Source: G963665185 sp049723905 (GTDB lineage Bacteria; Desulfobacterota; Desulfovibrionia; Desulfovibrionales; Desulfovibrionaceae). From it: DNA of 64,000 nt. Of this stretch, positions 29,548 through 38,650 are shown in pieces (within the stretch, counting starts at the first letter, position 1; each line of letters starts with the position of its first letter). Under the pieces are notes generated by a model that saw only the letters and a program-made list of their open reading frames with translations, did no database searches and was not told where the DNA came from. Where the stretch lies: contig NZ_JBJKFD010000001.1 of NCBI RefSeq assembly GCF_049723905.1, positions 4,340,001 through 4,404,000 on the forward strand. Direction: 5' to 3'. The translations under genes and the position numbers were made by a program.

Positions 29548-30765
29548 TCAACTTAATCTTTCTGTGAAATCCCGCTTGGGGCGCAGTCCCCAGTATATTC
29601 CAGCAGCCAGGAATATGGAGCAGGCCATGGAAAGGCTCATGGTCTGCCCAGGGGGCAAAACACCCGCCAGCCCGGAAACCAGAGCGCTTGCTCCGGCTCC
29701 CACGAACATCTGCAAAGAGTTGATGGCGCCCGATGCCGTTCCTGCCATGCTCTCCCAATTACTGACCGCCTCGCTCATGGTGTTCGGCAGCATCATGCCG
29801 AAGCACACCATTACCGCCAGCAAAAGTGGGAACAGTTGGGGGAGTGATGTTGTGCCATTGCCCCAGGTGAAAAACAGAATGCAGCAGACTGCCAGCACCA
29901 TTCCAACGAGGTCAGCGGCAATAATCGGGCGCGCATGGACTTCCCGCCGCCCCAGAAATCCGCTGATCATGGACCCCACAACAAGACCGGCCGAAGTTCC
30001 GGCAAACACCAGCGAGTACATCTTTTCGGACAGGTGCAGTTCTTCCACAAGAAAGCCCGGTGATCCTGCAATGTAGGAGAACAAACATCCGAATCCAAAG
30101 GCCTGGGGAAAGGCGAGGCCGCAAAAGTCTCTGTCGGTGAAAATGGTCTTGTAACCCGTGGCAAGTTGGCGGGGATTCAGGGGAATGCGGCGTTCGACCG
30201 ATAGTGTTTCGGGCAGTCCAAAAAATACCGCGACAAGTAAAATAACTCCCAGCGCTCCCTGCATGCCGTAGATGGCGCGCCAGCCGAGCAGCGTAAGGAC
30301 GACACTGCCGATTATCGGCGCCAGCAACGGGGCAAGGCCGCCGATAAGCATGATGCCGGACAGTTTGCGCCGGGCAGCGCTGCCGGAAAGGGTATCGCGG
30401 ATGACCGCCAGGGGAATGAGGATGCATACACCGGCCGCAGTGCCCTGTATCAGGCGTGCAAGCAGCAGAAAATGGAACGAAGCCTTCAGCATGCAGGCAA
30501 AGGCCGCCAGAGAGACGAAAAGCAGGGAGATGAGCAGTGTAGGCCTTCTGCCGTAGCGGTCTGCCAAGGGGCCACCCATGATGGGCGCTATGGAAAATCC
30601 GAGCAGAAACAGGCTGAAGGTAAGAGCCCCCTGGCCCTGCGCAACCTGAAACGCCGATTCAAGCGCCGGAATGGCAGGCAGGTTCATATCTATGCACAGC
30701 GGCGGGAGGGTGGAGAGCCCCGCAATCAGCAGCGTGAACAAAAAACTGTCGGTCCTGAGTGACAT
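29548..30765 (-). CDS. Bcr/CflA-type multidrug efflux MFS transporter
   Basis: A 405-residue major facilitator with 12 predicted membrane helices. The family hallmarks are IDMNLPAIPAL in helix 1, the loop 2-3 motif GPLADRYGRRPTLL and RLIQGTAAG in helix 4, which fit the Bcr/CflA drug-resistance group. It probably exports small toxic compounds by proton antiport. The MarR gene lies 59 bp upstream on the same strand, a common regulator-exporter pairing. The inducing or exported compound cannot be inferred. Confidence 0.9.
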   Translation of the reverse strand: MSLRTDSFLFTLLIAGLSTLPPLCIDMNLPAIPALESAFQVAQGQGALTFSLFLLGFSIAPIMGGPLADRYGRRPTLLISLLFVSLAAFACMLKASFHFLLLARLIQGTAAGVCILIPLAVIRDTLSGSAARRKLSGIMLIGGLAPLLAPIIGSVVLTLLGWRAIYGMQGALGVILLVAVFFGLPETLSVERRIPLNPRQLATGYKTIFTDRDFCGLAFPQAFGFGCLFSYIAGSPGFLVEELHLSEKMYSLVFAGTSAGLVVGSMISGFLGRREVHARPIIAADLVGMVLAVCCILFFTWGNGTTSLPQLFPLLLAVMVCFGMMLPNTMSEAVSNWESMAGTASGAINSLQMFVGAGASALVSGLAGVLPPGQTMSLSMACSIFLAAGIYWGLRPKRDFTERLS

Positions 30766-30824
30766 ATGTGATCTCCGGCAAGATAGAGGAGCGTGAAAGG
30801 TGAGCGACGCGTGGGGGGGAGCGA

Positions 30825-31319
30825 TCAGCCTGATGGAATATGCGGCAGATAAGTTGAGGTTTCTTCCAGGACATGAAGAAGCTTTGCACGGAGTTCGGAA
30901 GGAACCTGGCGGAAAAGGGCTTCATATGCCGCAGCTGTGCTGTGCTGCAGCTCCTTTATGTAATCTTGTCCGGCCGGAAGAAGGCAAACAAGGCGCTCGC
31001 GTTTATTGTCCGGGTTGGGGTGCTTGGCCACCATGTTTTCGGTAACCAGGCGGGCAACCAAGCGGCTGGTTGCGCATGGGCTTAGGTTCACTGCTTTTGC
31101 CAAATCGCCGATGCGTTGCGGGCCGTGGCGATACAGCCGGAACAGTGTGGTCAGCTGGCTGAAGGAGAGGTCCACCGCGTGCATTGTTCGGGACATGTGC
31201 GAGAAAACCTGGTCTGCCGCCAGCCCGTGCAGGCGGTCGAACATATGGCCGATGCTGCCAGAGGACAGTTCGTCGGCAGCGGCTGAATGTGAAAAGTTTT
31301 TATGTGCATGCATGCACAT
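30825..31319 (-). CDS. MarR family transcriptional regulator
   Basis: A 164-residue winged-helix regulator. The recognition segment is RIGDLAKAVNLSPCATSRLVARL and the wing is NPDNKRERLVCLL. Two starts are possible, ATG 31319 or ATG 31313; both fall inside a perfect 20-bp palindrome at 31301-31320. A MarR dimer bound there would block its own initiation region and that of the downstream exporter, so negative autoregulation is likely. Confidence 0.88.
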   Translation of the reverse strand: MCMHAHKNFSHSAAADELSSGSIGHMFDRLHGLAADQVFSHMSRTMHAVDLSFSQLTTLFRLYRHGPQRIGDLAKAVNLSPCATSRLVARLVTENMVAKHPNPDNKRERLVCLLPAGQDYIKELQHSTAAAYEALFRQVPSELRAKLLHVLEETSTYLPHIPSG

Positions 31320-31320
31320 A
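31301..31320. promoter_or_regulatory. Palindromic candidate MarR operator
   Basis: TATGTGCATGCATGCACATA is perfectly palindromic and overlaps the MarR start codon. A half site GATGTGCATG recurs at 31394-31403, between the MarR gene and the divergent flavodoxin gene. Confidence 0.6.
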
Positions 31321-31491
31321 TTCTGGGCAGACGGCAGTAAATTGTCAAGTTGATAAGCGTGTGAGGGCTCTCAACGTGCACGGTAAAAATTGATGTGCAT
31401 GAAAAATGAACAAGTGTTGTTGACTTTGAATATCAAAATCAATAAGACCGAGGAAAAAGTAAGCCAATCCCCAAATGCAAAAGGAGACTGT

Positions 31492-31932
31492 ATGTCCAAG
31501 ACATTGATCGTGTACGGTTCGACGACTGGCAATACCGAGACAACTGCAGAGTATGTGCAGGCGACGCTGAAGGGCAAGGGAATGGACGTTGAACTCCTCA
31601 ACGTCACGGACGTGGAGGCCAGTGATTTGGCCAACGGCTACGATGTGCTGCTCTTTGGTTGCTCCACCTGGGGCGATGACGAGATTGAGCTGCAGGATGA
31701 CTTCATCCCGTTGTACGAATCCCTGGAGGAGGCCAATCTTTCGGGGCGCAAGGTGGCTGTCTTTGGCTGCGGCGATTCCAGCTACACGTTTTTTTGCGGT
31801 GCCGTGGATGCCATAGAGGAAAAGGCGGAAAAACTTGGCGCCAACATCGTGGTTGGTTCCCTGAAAATTGACGGGGACCCGGAAAAGGCTGAGGTGGTGA
31901 GTTGGGCAGAAGGGGTGGCTGCAGCCGTATAA
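31492..31932 (+). CDS. Flavodoxin
   Basis: A 146-residue short-chain flavodoxin. The FMN phosphate loop is YGSTTGNTE (residues 8-16), and the isoalloxazine loops are CSTWGDDEIE (the 60-loop Trp) and CGDSSYTFFC (the 90-loop Tyr), the arrangement of Desulfovibrio flavodoxins. It is a cytoplasmic low-potential carrier that can replace ferredoxin. ATG 31492 follows AAAGGAG; a longer frame from 31390 is not needed. It is transcribed away from the MarR gene and ends at a clear terminator. Confidence 0.95.
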   Translation: MSKTLIVYGSTTGNTETTAEYVQATLKGKGMDVELLNVTDVEASDLANGYDVLLFGCSTWGDDEIELQDDFIPLYESLEEANLSGRKVAVFGCGDSSYTFFCGAVDAIEEKAEKLGANIVVGSLKIDGDPEKAEVVSWAEGVAAAV

Positions 31933-32075
31933 CCAGGGCTGTTTTTAAAGGCAGCGGCGTTGCTGCGAAAAACTCAAATCCACGCGTATCGGTAACCACG
32001 CGCAGGCCTTGATTTTTTCACTTTGCCTTCGTCCCTTTGCAGGCATCCTGTCCATAATATTCCATACTCATCTAG

Positions 32076-32103
32076 AAGCGGGCTTTGTGCCCGCTTTTTT
32101 TAT
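32076..32103 (+). terminator. Terminator of flavodoxin
   Basis: AAGCGGGC-TTTGT-GCCCGCTT and a T-run. Confidence 0.85.
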
Positions 32104-32579
32104 GCGCCCCATCAAGAACTGCCTGTGTTCTTGATTTCATCTTTTCATAGACCAGACTTCACCCTCGCCCTTTGGCGCAATCAAGAAGTATTCCTTTTCT
32201 TATTCGTGCTCTGAGGCACCAAGTACCGATTCGGTACGTCTATTGAGATCGCCATTTTTTGTTCAATTCGATTCCTCACCTGATGAAGGCGCCAGAAAAG
32301 ACCGGCTTTTCCCCCCCTTTTTTTTTGACGAGAAGCAACCTTCTGAAATTACAACTTTTTCGTCGTTGATATAAAGACGTATCGCCAATGGTTGGAACGT
32401 ATCCCAAAGTAGGGTTGAGTCAACATGGTAAACAAAAGTTTATTATGTTGAACCAATGCAATGGGAATGGAGGGCCGCAGTTTCGATTTGGTAAGCTGGC
32501 TCTGTCGGGTGAGATGCTTGGAACGGGATAGACGGCAATAGGCGGGGTGCAAAAAAAGGGGGGAGAAAGGCGAAAGGGC

Positions 32580-32609
32580 CAGGGACCCTGCCCTTGGGCA
32601 AGGTCCCTG
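32580..32609 (-). terminator. Hairpin downstream of the Spy-like gene
   Basis: CAGGGACC...GGTCCCTG with an inner GCCC/GGGC, located 17 bp beyond the minus-strand stop. The T-run is weak. Confidence 0.5.
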
Positions 32610-32625
32610 AAAAGGCGGGAAAACG

Positions 32626-33240
32626 CTATTGCGTGTTTCTGGAGCCTCTTTGTGGTTGCCTGGGAGGCATCGGGGGCTGGCCGTTTCCCTGAGGATAAGG
32701 GCCGTAGTTCATCATATTATTATACATTGGGTTGCCTCCCATGGGGCCGCCGCCCCACATGTGACCTCCCATTGGGCCGCCGTGCATCATCCCCATGTTG
32801 TAGTAGGACAGCCCAGCTTCGCGCATGTCGGCAAGCATTTCCATCCGGGTTTCAAAGGCTTTCGCCATAAGGCCGCCTACTTCCTTGGCAAGGGCGCTGA
32901 CTTGCTTGCGGTCGATGTTCTTCTGGGCAAGAATCCCATTAAGCTGGGCACGTTTGGACCAGAGTTCGTCGGACAGCTTGTCGAATGCAGGCTGGTATTT
33001 GGCAAGAATATCCAGAACAGCCTTTTGTTGTTCCGGGGAGATCTGGCAATTGGGGCCCATCCCTCCATAGCCCCCTCCATAGCCCCCTCCATATCCCATG
33101 CCGCCACCGGGGCCCATGCCGCCGCCGGGGCCCATGCCATCACCGGGCCCCATGCCACGGCCCATCATTTGCGCCAATGCCGGAGAGGCAAGAAGAAGCA
33201 GGCCGACCAGGCAGGAAAGTATAACTATTTGCTTTTTCAT
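32626..33240 (-). CDS. Periplasmic Spy/CpxP/ZraP-like protein
   Basis: A 204-residue secreted protein from ATG 33240, preceded by GGAGGTGCTCTC; the frame continues upstream but without a signal peptide. Signal peptide residues 1-23 (cleavage after ALA). A Gly/Met-rich repeat region (GMGPGG units, about 25-65) follows, then a helical core (ISPEQQKAVLDILAKY ... LMAKAFETRMEMLADMREAG) typical of the Spy/CpxP/ZraP group of periplasmic chaperones and metal sensors, and a second Met/Gly/Pro/His-rich tail. The Met and His richness suggests metal binding. No two-component genes are adjacent. Confidence 0.78.
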   Translation of the reverse strand: MKKQIVILSCLVGLLLLASPALAQMMGRGMGPGDGMGPGGGMGPGGGMGYGGGYGGGYGGMGPNCQISPEQQKAVLDILAKYQPAFDKLSDELWSKRAQLNGILAQKNIDRKQVSALAKEVGGLMAKAFETRMEMLADMREAGLSYYNMGMMHGGPMGGHMWGGGPMGGNPMYNNMMNYGPYPQGNGQPPMPPRQPQRGSRNTQ

Positions 33241-33436
33241 GAGAGCACCTCCATCTACGTTTGTAGAATTTGGCGCAAGCATACCATGAATGAAATGGCT
33301 TGTGACCCCTCGGCGGGAAAAAACATATGATTGGTTGGGAAAAAACAGGTTGTGGCCGAGTCTTGGCGAACAAGGCTGTTGAAAATCAGGCAGACGGCGG
33401 GGCTTGAGGCGTTCCGCAAAAGGAGGGGGAGCTGTC

Positions 33437-34384
33437 TCAGTCCTGTTGTCCTGCGTCCACTTCGGCCTGGTTGAGCATTCTCCAGGACTTGGTTTGCTCG
33501 TTAAAGAAACCGGCGGCGGAGAGTGTTTCGCGTATAAATCCCCTTTGGCGCAATTGGGCAATGCCTTTTTCCAGGGCGGCAAAGACCTCCGGCCCCAGCC
33601 GGTGTGTGCGGGAAACAAGAAAATGGCGGCTTTCCAAAAGGGAGAATTTGATGCCGGGCACAGGAACCACCCGTACCCCGAACTGGATGCGGCTCAGATC
33701 CTTTGCATTGGAAAATTCCAGAGGAATCCAGTCTCCGCGTCCGACCCTGAGCATCTCGAAAAGAGCCTTGAACGTGGGGGCGGTTTCAATGTCGGTCAAC
33801 CCCATTGCCGTGAGGACCTGATGATCGTTGTTCCAATGGCGGCCGACAAGTCCGGTTCCTGCTGCGTTGAGCTCTTGCACGGTGCGGGCTTCGAGGACTT
33901 TCTTGTTGTCCGGAAGACAATAGAATCCTTTCTGAAATTCGCCAAACCGGATGATGGGGGAACTCAGATACAGGGATTCCTTGTAGCCGGGGGTGAGCAT
34001 GGTGTATTTATTGAATTGCTGTGAGCATATTACGGCCATGCCATTGGCTACTTCCATTGTTTCGCGGCGTGCATTCGGAACAAATTTATACTCGAAAGTC
34101 GGGTCGATCCCTCCCAGTTGGAGCGCCTTGGCAATGATGAGGACTTCGGCGATTCCCCTGGTCAATGTGTTATTGCCCACATGTTCTATACCTGCCGGTC
34201 CTTCCGGGTGGGCGGCCATGAATTTCATGTATTCCTGGGCCGTGGCCGGATGGATGCTGATGGGAACAACCAGCCTTTGCGCATGGCAGACGTGCCTGCC
34301 TGCGGTTGATGTGATGAAAAACAGCGTGAGCACCAGAAGGGAAAGAAAGATGCGACGCAGGAGCTTGGAAACGAGGTTCATCAT
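33437..34384 (-). CDS. Periplasmic solute-binding-like protein
   Basis: A 315-residue protein from ATG 34384 or ATG 34381 with a signal peptide (SKLLRRIFLSLLVLTLFF, cleavage near residue 35). The remainder resembles family-3 extracellular solute-binding proteins (VNNTLTRGIAEVLII-type N-terminal lobe, then an amphipathic mixed fold), but the match is by general pattern only. It has no transporter genes on its own strand; the unusual ABC protein is divergently encoded 430 bp away. It may be an orphan sensor domain or work with a distant system. Not a confident substrate call. Confidence 0.6.
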   Translation of the reverse strand: MMNLVSKLLRRIFLSLLVLTLFFITSTAGRHVCHAQRLVVPISIHPATAQEYMKFMAAHPEGPAGIEHVGNNTLTRGIAEVLIIAKALQLGGIDPTFEYKFVPNARRETMEVANGMAVICSQQFNKYTMLTPGYKESLYLSSPIIRFGEFQKGFYCLPDNKKVLEARTVQELNAAGTGLVGRHWNNDHQVLTAMGLTDIETAPTFKALFEMLRVGRGDWIPLEFSNAKDLSRIQFGVRVVPVPGIKFSLLESRHFLVSRTHRLGPEVFAALEKGIAQLRQRGFIRETLSAAGFFNEQTKSWRMLNQAEVDAGQQD

Positions 34385-34814
34385 TATCCCCCTATAGACC
34401 ATAGCCAGAAGGTTGGGAAGATATCTGTATTCTTTGCAGCAGTGTAATTTTTCCGGCAGGATACGATTGCCACCGAATTTCTGGAGGAAAGTTTGAGGTA
34501 CCTGCCCATTTTGTTGAAAGAACAAGGTTGCGTCGGGGAAGGAGCACCAATAAACCGGCATTGTTGCGCGCTGCTGGCTCAAAGGAAATGTTGCCCCTTC
34601 CTGACGGTGCAAAGGAGCATTGGACAGGCGTGCCGCTAACCGGGCGGGATGGAATCTTCATGTACTCCCGAAGCGAACTGTGGTAGGCCGGAAAAGTGGA
34701 GAAGTTCGCGAAGCATGCTTGCGGTAGGGGGGCGTTCCCCAAAGGGAATGGCCGGGAACCGCAAGAAACGTGTTGAGCGATGCAGTGGAAAGATAATTTT
34801 CCAAAATACAGCGT
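34385..34814. other. Divergent intergenic region
   Basis: About 430 bp between the binding-protein gene (minus) and the ABC gene (plus). It should hold both promoters. I cannot point to a strong -35/-10 pair and see no conserved RNA structure. Confidence 0.4.
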
Positions 34815-37379
34815 GTGGAGAACCGAAAAATGGGGTCAGAGAGAAAAAAGGCGGAATCAATTCCCGTTACCAAACGATCATTGATTTCGTGGGCCGGACA
34901 AAGCAGCATGAAATTGCAGGTTATGCTGCTTGTGGTCATTGTGGTGACGGTCTTCGCCAGAGTGTTGCCCCTGGAACTTCAGAAAAAGATCATCAACGAG
35001 GCCATCAACTACCGGCGTATTGATCTGCTGATGCGGTATTGCGCCTTGTTTCTCGGGGCGGTGATTGTTTCCGGCGGGTTGAAATACGTCATCGGTATCA
35101 TCCAGACATATCTGGGGCAGAATACGCTGACAGATATGCGCAAAGAGCTGTACGCGCATCTGCTGACGCTGCCCATCAGCTATTACCGCAAGACACAGTC
35201 GGGCATGGTGGTTTCCTCGCTCATCAACGTGCTTGCCCCGGTAGGCGATTTCGTGGGCATGGCATTGGCTGTTCCCCTCACCAACCTGCTTACCCTGCTA
35301 GCCTTCGGCATATACCTTTTTTACCTCAACTGGCTCATGGCCTGTATTTCCCTGGCCATTTATCCTTTTGTGGTCCTCATCATTCCTCTCCTGCAGAAAC
35401 GGACCAACCTGCACAACAAACGCCGGGTGGACGCCACACGCGACCTGTCCAACTGCATTGCCGAAGCGGTTACCGGCATACACGAAATTCACGGCAACGG
35501 CGCGTACACCATCGAGCGTTCCAAGTTCAACGGCCTGGCGGACAAACTGCTGGAAATCCGCATTATCTGGAACCTCTACAAGATGGGCACCAAGGCCTTC
35601 AACAATTTCATGATCAACCTGGCTCCGTTCGCCCTGTTTTTGGTGGGCGGCTGGCTGATCATCAAGGGGCACTTCGACATTGGTTCGCTGGTGGCCTTTT
35701 TGTCCGCCCAGGAAAAGCTGTACGATCCATGGAAAGAGCTGATGGAGTTCTACCAGACCTACCAGAATGCCAAAATCAGCTACGATCGCACCATGGAATA
35801 TTTCGATTTTGCCCCGGAACATAAAATCGTTATCGAAGGCCGAGCCCCGTATCAGCTGAGCAACGATATCCAGATTGAAAATCTTTCCTTTGTGGTGGAC
35901 GGAGGCATCCGTCTGCTGCGCGACGTCTCTCTGGACATCAAGCCGGGTGAGCACATTGCCCTGGTTGGTTTTTCGGGGAGTGGAAAGTCCACGCTCGCCC
36001 TGTGCATAGGCCAGCTGAACAAATATTCCAGCGGGCACCTGCGCATCGGCGGCCAGGAAGTGGCCGACATGAGCAAGCGCGACATTGTCGAAAATATGGG
36101 CTTTGTTTCCCAGTCGCCATTTGTTTTCACCGGCACCATCCGTGAAAACCTCGTCTATTCCTGCGAAGCCCTGATGGACGAAGTGGACGGAAAGGCTCCC
36201 ACGCCCGAGGAAGTCGAGGCCCGGCTGCCCTCGTTGGACGATCAGATTTCCATGCTGCAGCAGACCGGTATTTTTGTGGACGTGCTGCGGTTTGGCCTGA
36301 ACGCCTTTCTCGACGAGGATGCGGACGAAGAACTTGCGGAAAAGCTCATTCCCGTGCGCCGTAACTTCCAGACGGACTTTGGCGAGGAATTGGGGGATAT
36401 AGTCGAATTCTTCAATGAATCAGACTACCTGTATCATTCCAGTGTGGCGACGAACATTATCTTCGGCCATGCGCGGGATAAACGGTTCTCCGGTGCCAGG
36501 TTGGTCGACAACCAATTCTTTCACGACTATCTTGACGAGGTGCAGCTGCGCAATCCGCTGCTGACCCTGGGGGCCTCCATTGCATCCGCCACTGTGGATA
36601 TTTTGGGGGCATTGCCTGCAGAGTCGGTCTTTTTCGAGCAAAGCCCCATTCCGGCCGAGGATATCGACCTGTACAAGGAGCTTGTGCGGCGAATGGATGT
36701 GAACCGGCTGCACCACCTGGATGAAAAAGACCAGAAGCTGCTGTTGCGTATTGCCCTGAATTTCCGGCCGGGAAAACACAAGATGGTGCGGCTTTCGCAG
36801 GTTCTGGAAAACATGTTGCTGCAGGGCCGGGTGCGCTTCCGTGAAAAGATGGAGCAGGAGTTCCCCGATGCCGTGATTTTTTACGACCGTTCCGAGTACA
36901 TTCATTCGCGTTCCATTTTGGACAACATCCTGTTTGGAAAGTCGAAAAGCGATGCCTCCCAGGTGCAGGAACGCATCAGCCAGAGCATCATCCAACTGCT
37001 CATCGAGGAAGACCTGCTGGAAACCATTGTGGCACGCGGCATGGAGTTCCAGGTGGGCAGCAAGGGAGACAAACTTTCCGGCGGGCAACGCCAGAAGTTG
37101 GCCATTGCACGGGTTTTTCTCAAAAATCCCAGGATCATACTTATGGACGAGGCCACCAGCGCGCTGGATAACAAGTCCCAGGCGCGGGTGCAGAATGTGC
37201 TCGATACCCGACTGAAAGGAAAAACCACGGTTATTGCTGTGGTTCACCGCCTGGATATCATCAAGACCTACGACAAGGTCGCAGTGATGAAGGCGGGTAA
37301 AATTGTAGAATGTGGGCCGTATGATGACCTTATGGCCAGAAAGGGGAGTCTGTATGAGCTCGTACACGGAAACAAATAA
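34815..37379 (+). CDS. ABC exporter with a large insertion in the ATPase domain
   Basis: An 854-residue fused permease-ATPase. Residues 1-310 form an exporter-type transmembrane domain with about six helices. The ATPase begins near 345: Walker A GFSGSGKST (385-393) and Q-loop FVSQSPFVFTGTIRENL (about 430-446). The signature LSGGQRQK comes only at about 754-761, followed by Walker B IILMDEATSALD and the H-loop VVHRLD. The Q-loop-to-signature distance is about 320 residues where about 75 is usual. The insert contains two further Q-loop-like segments, FFNESDYLYHSSVATNIIFG (532-551) and FYDRSEYIHSRSILDNILFG (688-707). All core catalytic motifs are intact, so activity is plausible. It is the first gene of a five-gene signalling operon. 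Substrate unknown. The start could also be the ATG at 34830. Confidence 0.85.
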   Translation: MENRKMGSERKKAESIPVTKRSLISWAGQSSMKLQVMLLVVIVVTVFARVLPLELQKKIINEAINYRRIDLLMRYCALFLGAVIVSGGLKYVIGIIQTYLGQNTLTDMRKELYAHLLTLPISYYRKTQSGMVVSSLINVLAPVGDFVGMALAVPLTNLLTLLAFGIYLFYLNWLMACISLAIYPFVVLIIPLLQKRTNLHNKRRVDATRDLSNCIAEAVTGIHEIHGNGAYTIERSKFNGLADKLLEIRIIWNLYKMGTKAFNNFMINLAPFALFLVGGWLIIKGHFDIGSLVAFLSAQEKLYDPWKELMEFYQTYQNAKISYDRTMEYFDFAPEHKIVIEGRAPYQLSNDIQIENLSFVVDGGIRLLRDVSLDIKPGEHIALVGFSGSGKSTLALCIGQLNKYSSGHLRIGGQEVADMSKRDIVENMGFVSQSPFVFTGTIRENLVYSCEALMDEVDGKAPTPEEVEARLPSLDDQISMLQQTGIFVDVLRFGLNAFLDEDADEELAEKLIPVRRNFQTDFGEELGDIVEFFNESDYLYHSSVATNIIFGHARDKRFSGARLVDNQFFHDYLDEVQLRNPLLTLGASIASATVDILGALPAESVFFEQSPIPAEDIDLYKELVRRMDVNRLHHLDEKDQKLLLRIALNFRPGKHKMVRLSQVLENMLLQGRVRFREKMEQEFPDAVIFYDRSEYIHSRSILDNILFGKSKSDASQVQERISQSIIQLLIEEDLLETIVARGMEFQVGSKGDKLSGGQRQKLAIARVFLKNPRIILMDEATSALDNKSQARVQNVLDTRLKGKTTVIAVVHRLDIIKTYDKVAVMKAGKIVECGPYDDLMARKGSLYELVHGNK

Positions 37380-37884
37380 TACGGCTCAGGACAGCCCTTG
37401 CGAATTTACGCAGAATCTTGAGATATTACGGCAGATTCCGTTGTTTGCTGGGCTTCCTTTGGAAGCGGTCAAGGTACTGGCGTACCTGTGTGTCCGCGAA
37501 CGGTTTCGGGCAGGAGACATGGTTTTCAGCCAGGACGAGGTGGACGGGAGTGCCTTTTTTATCGTGAGCGGGCAGGGTACCCTGCTGCGTTTTGCGGAAA
37601 GCGGGCAGCATGAAGTCGGCCATGTGGTGGCCGGACGTTTTCTCGGTGGACTCACCCTGCTGGGAGATACTCTCCGGCTGTTTTCCCTGAGAGCGGATGT
37701 GGAAATGGTCTGCCTGGTCCTTTCGCGCGAGAAATTCTGCAAAACGCAAGAGCAGTTTCCGGATATGCTGCCGCGTGTTGCGGAGGCGTTGGTCAAGGAA
37801 GTACGTTCCTTTGAACTCAGCATACTGGATAAAACCGCAGCTCTTGTTCAGAACTATCAACATTGGGGAGTGAGTCTGATATGA
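37354..37884 (+). CDS. Cyclic-nucleotide-binding-like (CAP-type sensor) protein
   Basis: A 176-residue protein with one cNMP-binding beta-barrel (about 22-135): LRQIPLFAGLPLEAVKVLA, then FRAGDMVFSQDEVDGSAFFIVSGQ (split). The phosphate-binding cassette (FLGGLTLLGDTLRLFSLRA) lacks the usual Gly-Glu and Arg-Ser/Thr pair, so cyclic nucleotide binding is doubtful. There is no HTH, so it is not a Crp-type transcription factor. ATG 37354 has GGGGAG 7 bases upstream and overlaps the ABC gene by 26 bp; the stop overlaps the next start (ATGA). Tight coupling suggests it controls the ABC protein or senses the same signal. Confidence 0.8.
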   Translation: MSSYTETNNTAQDSPCEFTQNLEILRQIPLFAGLPLEAVKVLAYLCVRERFRAGDMVFSQDEVDGSAFFIVSGQGTLLRFAESGQHEVGHVVAGRFLGGLTLLGDTLRLFSLRADVEMVCLVLSREKFCKTQEQFPDMLPRVAEALVKEVRSFELSILDKTAALVQNYQHWGVSLI

Positions 37885-38507
37885 GTAGGTTGGTTTGTAC
37901 TTTCCTGCTTGCAGCAGTGCTTTGTCTTGCAAACGTATTGCCCGGACCGGCTCGTGCGGCCGAAGGCCCTACCAGCCTTATGGGCATCACCTTGGGGACG
38001 TCCATTGATAAATACAACGACCTGATCAAGGAAAATTCTTCCCTTCCTCTTTGGGATCAGGAGTATCTGTCCCGCGTGGAGCTTGAGTACATGCCGGGCA
38101 TCAAGAGCGGATACGTATCCTTTGCCAACTGCAGCGAGCAGGGAACGGTTGTCCGCATCAAGGTAAAATATGAGGATCCCAGCGAGAGCTTCTTTCAGAA
38201 GCTCTACAAGGAGTTGGTCAATAAGTACGGAGAGGCCACAAACAGAGGGAATGCCTTCGGCACCCTCAAGGTCTGGAAGTGGGGGATGAAATCGCCCAAC
38301 GGGCACTCCATCAGTCTTATCCTGGTGCACAGCAAGGGAGACGACGAAGCATATTCGTACGGCAACACCCTGCGTCTTGCGGACAGAACGCTGATAGATA
38401 AGGAACGTCAGTGCTTCAAACAGCAGGAAAAGCAATCGCGTATGAAAAGGTCTCGTCAAACCAATCAAGAGAATCCGAAGAGTTTCGACTGGTATCTCCC
38501 GAAGTAG
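37881..38507 (+). CDS. Secreted protein of unknown function
   Basis: A 208-residue protein with a signal peptide (residues 1 to about 27, ending GPARAA). The mature part begins GPTSLMGITLGTSIDKYNDL, a pattern also seen in small periplasmic or envelope proteins that open with a 'GI.LG.....' segment, but I do not recognise the family. The C-terminus is basic and Gln-rich. It overlaps the stop of the cNMP-like gene by 4 bp, so it belongs to the ABC operon and places part of that system in the periplasm. Confidence 0.75.
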   Translation: MSRLVCTFLLAAVLCLANVLPGPARAAEGPTSLMGITLGTSIDKYNDLIKENSSLPLWDQEYLSRVELEYMPGIKSGYVSFANCSEQGTVVRIKVKYEDPSESFFQKLYKELVNKYGEATNRGNAFGTLKVWKWGMKSPNGHSISLILVHSKGDDEAYSYGNTLRLADRTLIDKERQCFKQQEKQSRMKRSRQTNQENPKSFDWYLPK

Positions 38508-38650
38508 TTTTATACGGTGATATCCGGAATCGGCTGCCTGTCCGGGAGGAGGAGCATGCGGCAATCGGTTTCTTTATGACCAATGCCGGTCGGCTGCCCG
38601 ACGCAGTCAGCCGATATCGCAGGTGATGTATCTGCCCTGGAGAGAAAGCG

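Larger units (their letters stand above)
31933..32625. other. Non-coding interval
   Basis: About 690 bp: a repeat-like stretch GGCGTTGCTGCGAAAAA (31964-31980), the flavodoxin terminator, a perfect palindrome GTACCGATTCGGTAC (32223-32237), a long C/T-run (32310-32327) and the hairpin ending the next gene. No supported gene. Confidence 0.45.

Noticed and set aside
29564..30076. 170-codon plus-strand frame across the MFS gene
   Set aside because: Antisense to a transporter with intact family motifs.
33060..33160. Short tandem DNA repeats as a possible CRISPR or VNTR
   Set aside because: They encode the Gly/Met-rich GMGPGG repeats of the Spy-like protein. No CRISPR array is present in the window.
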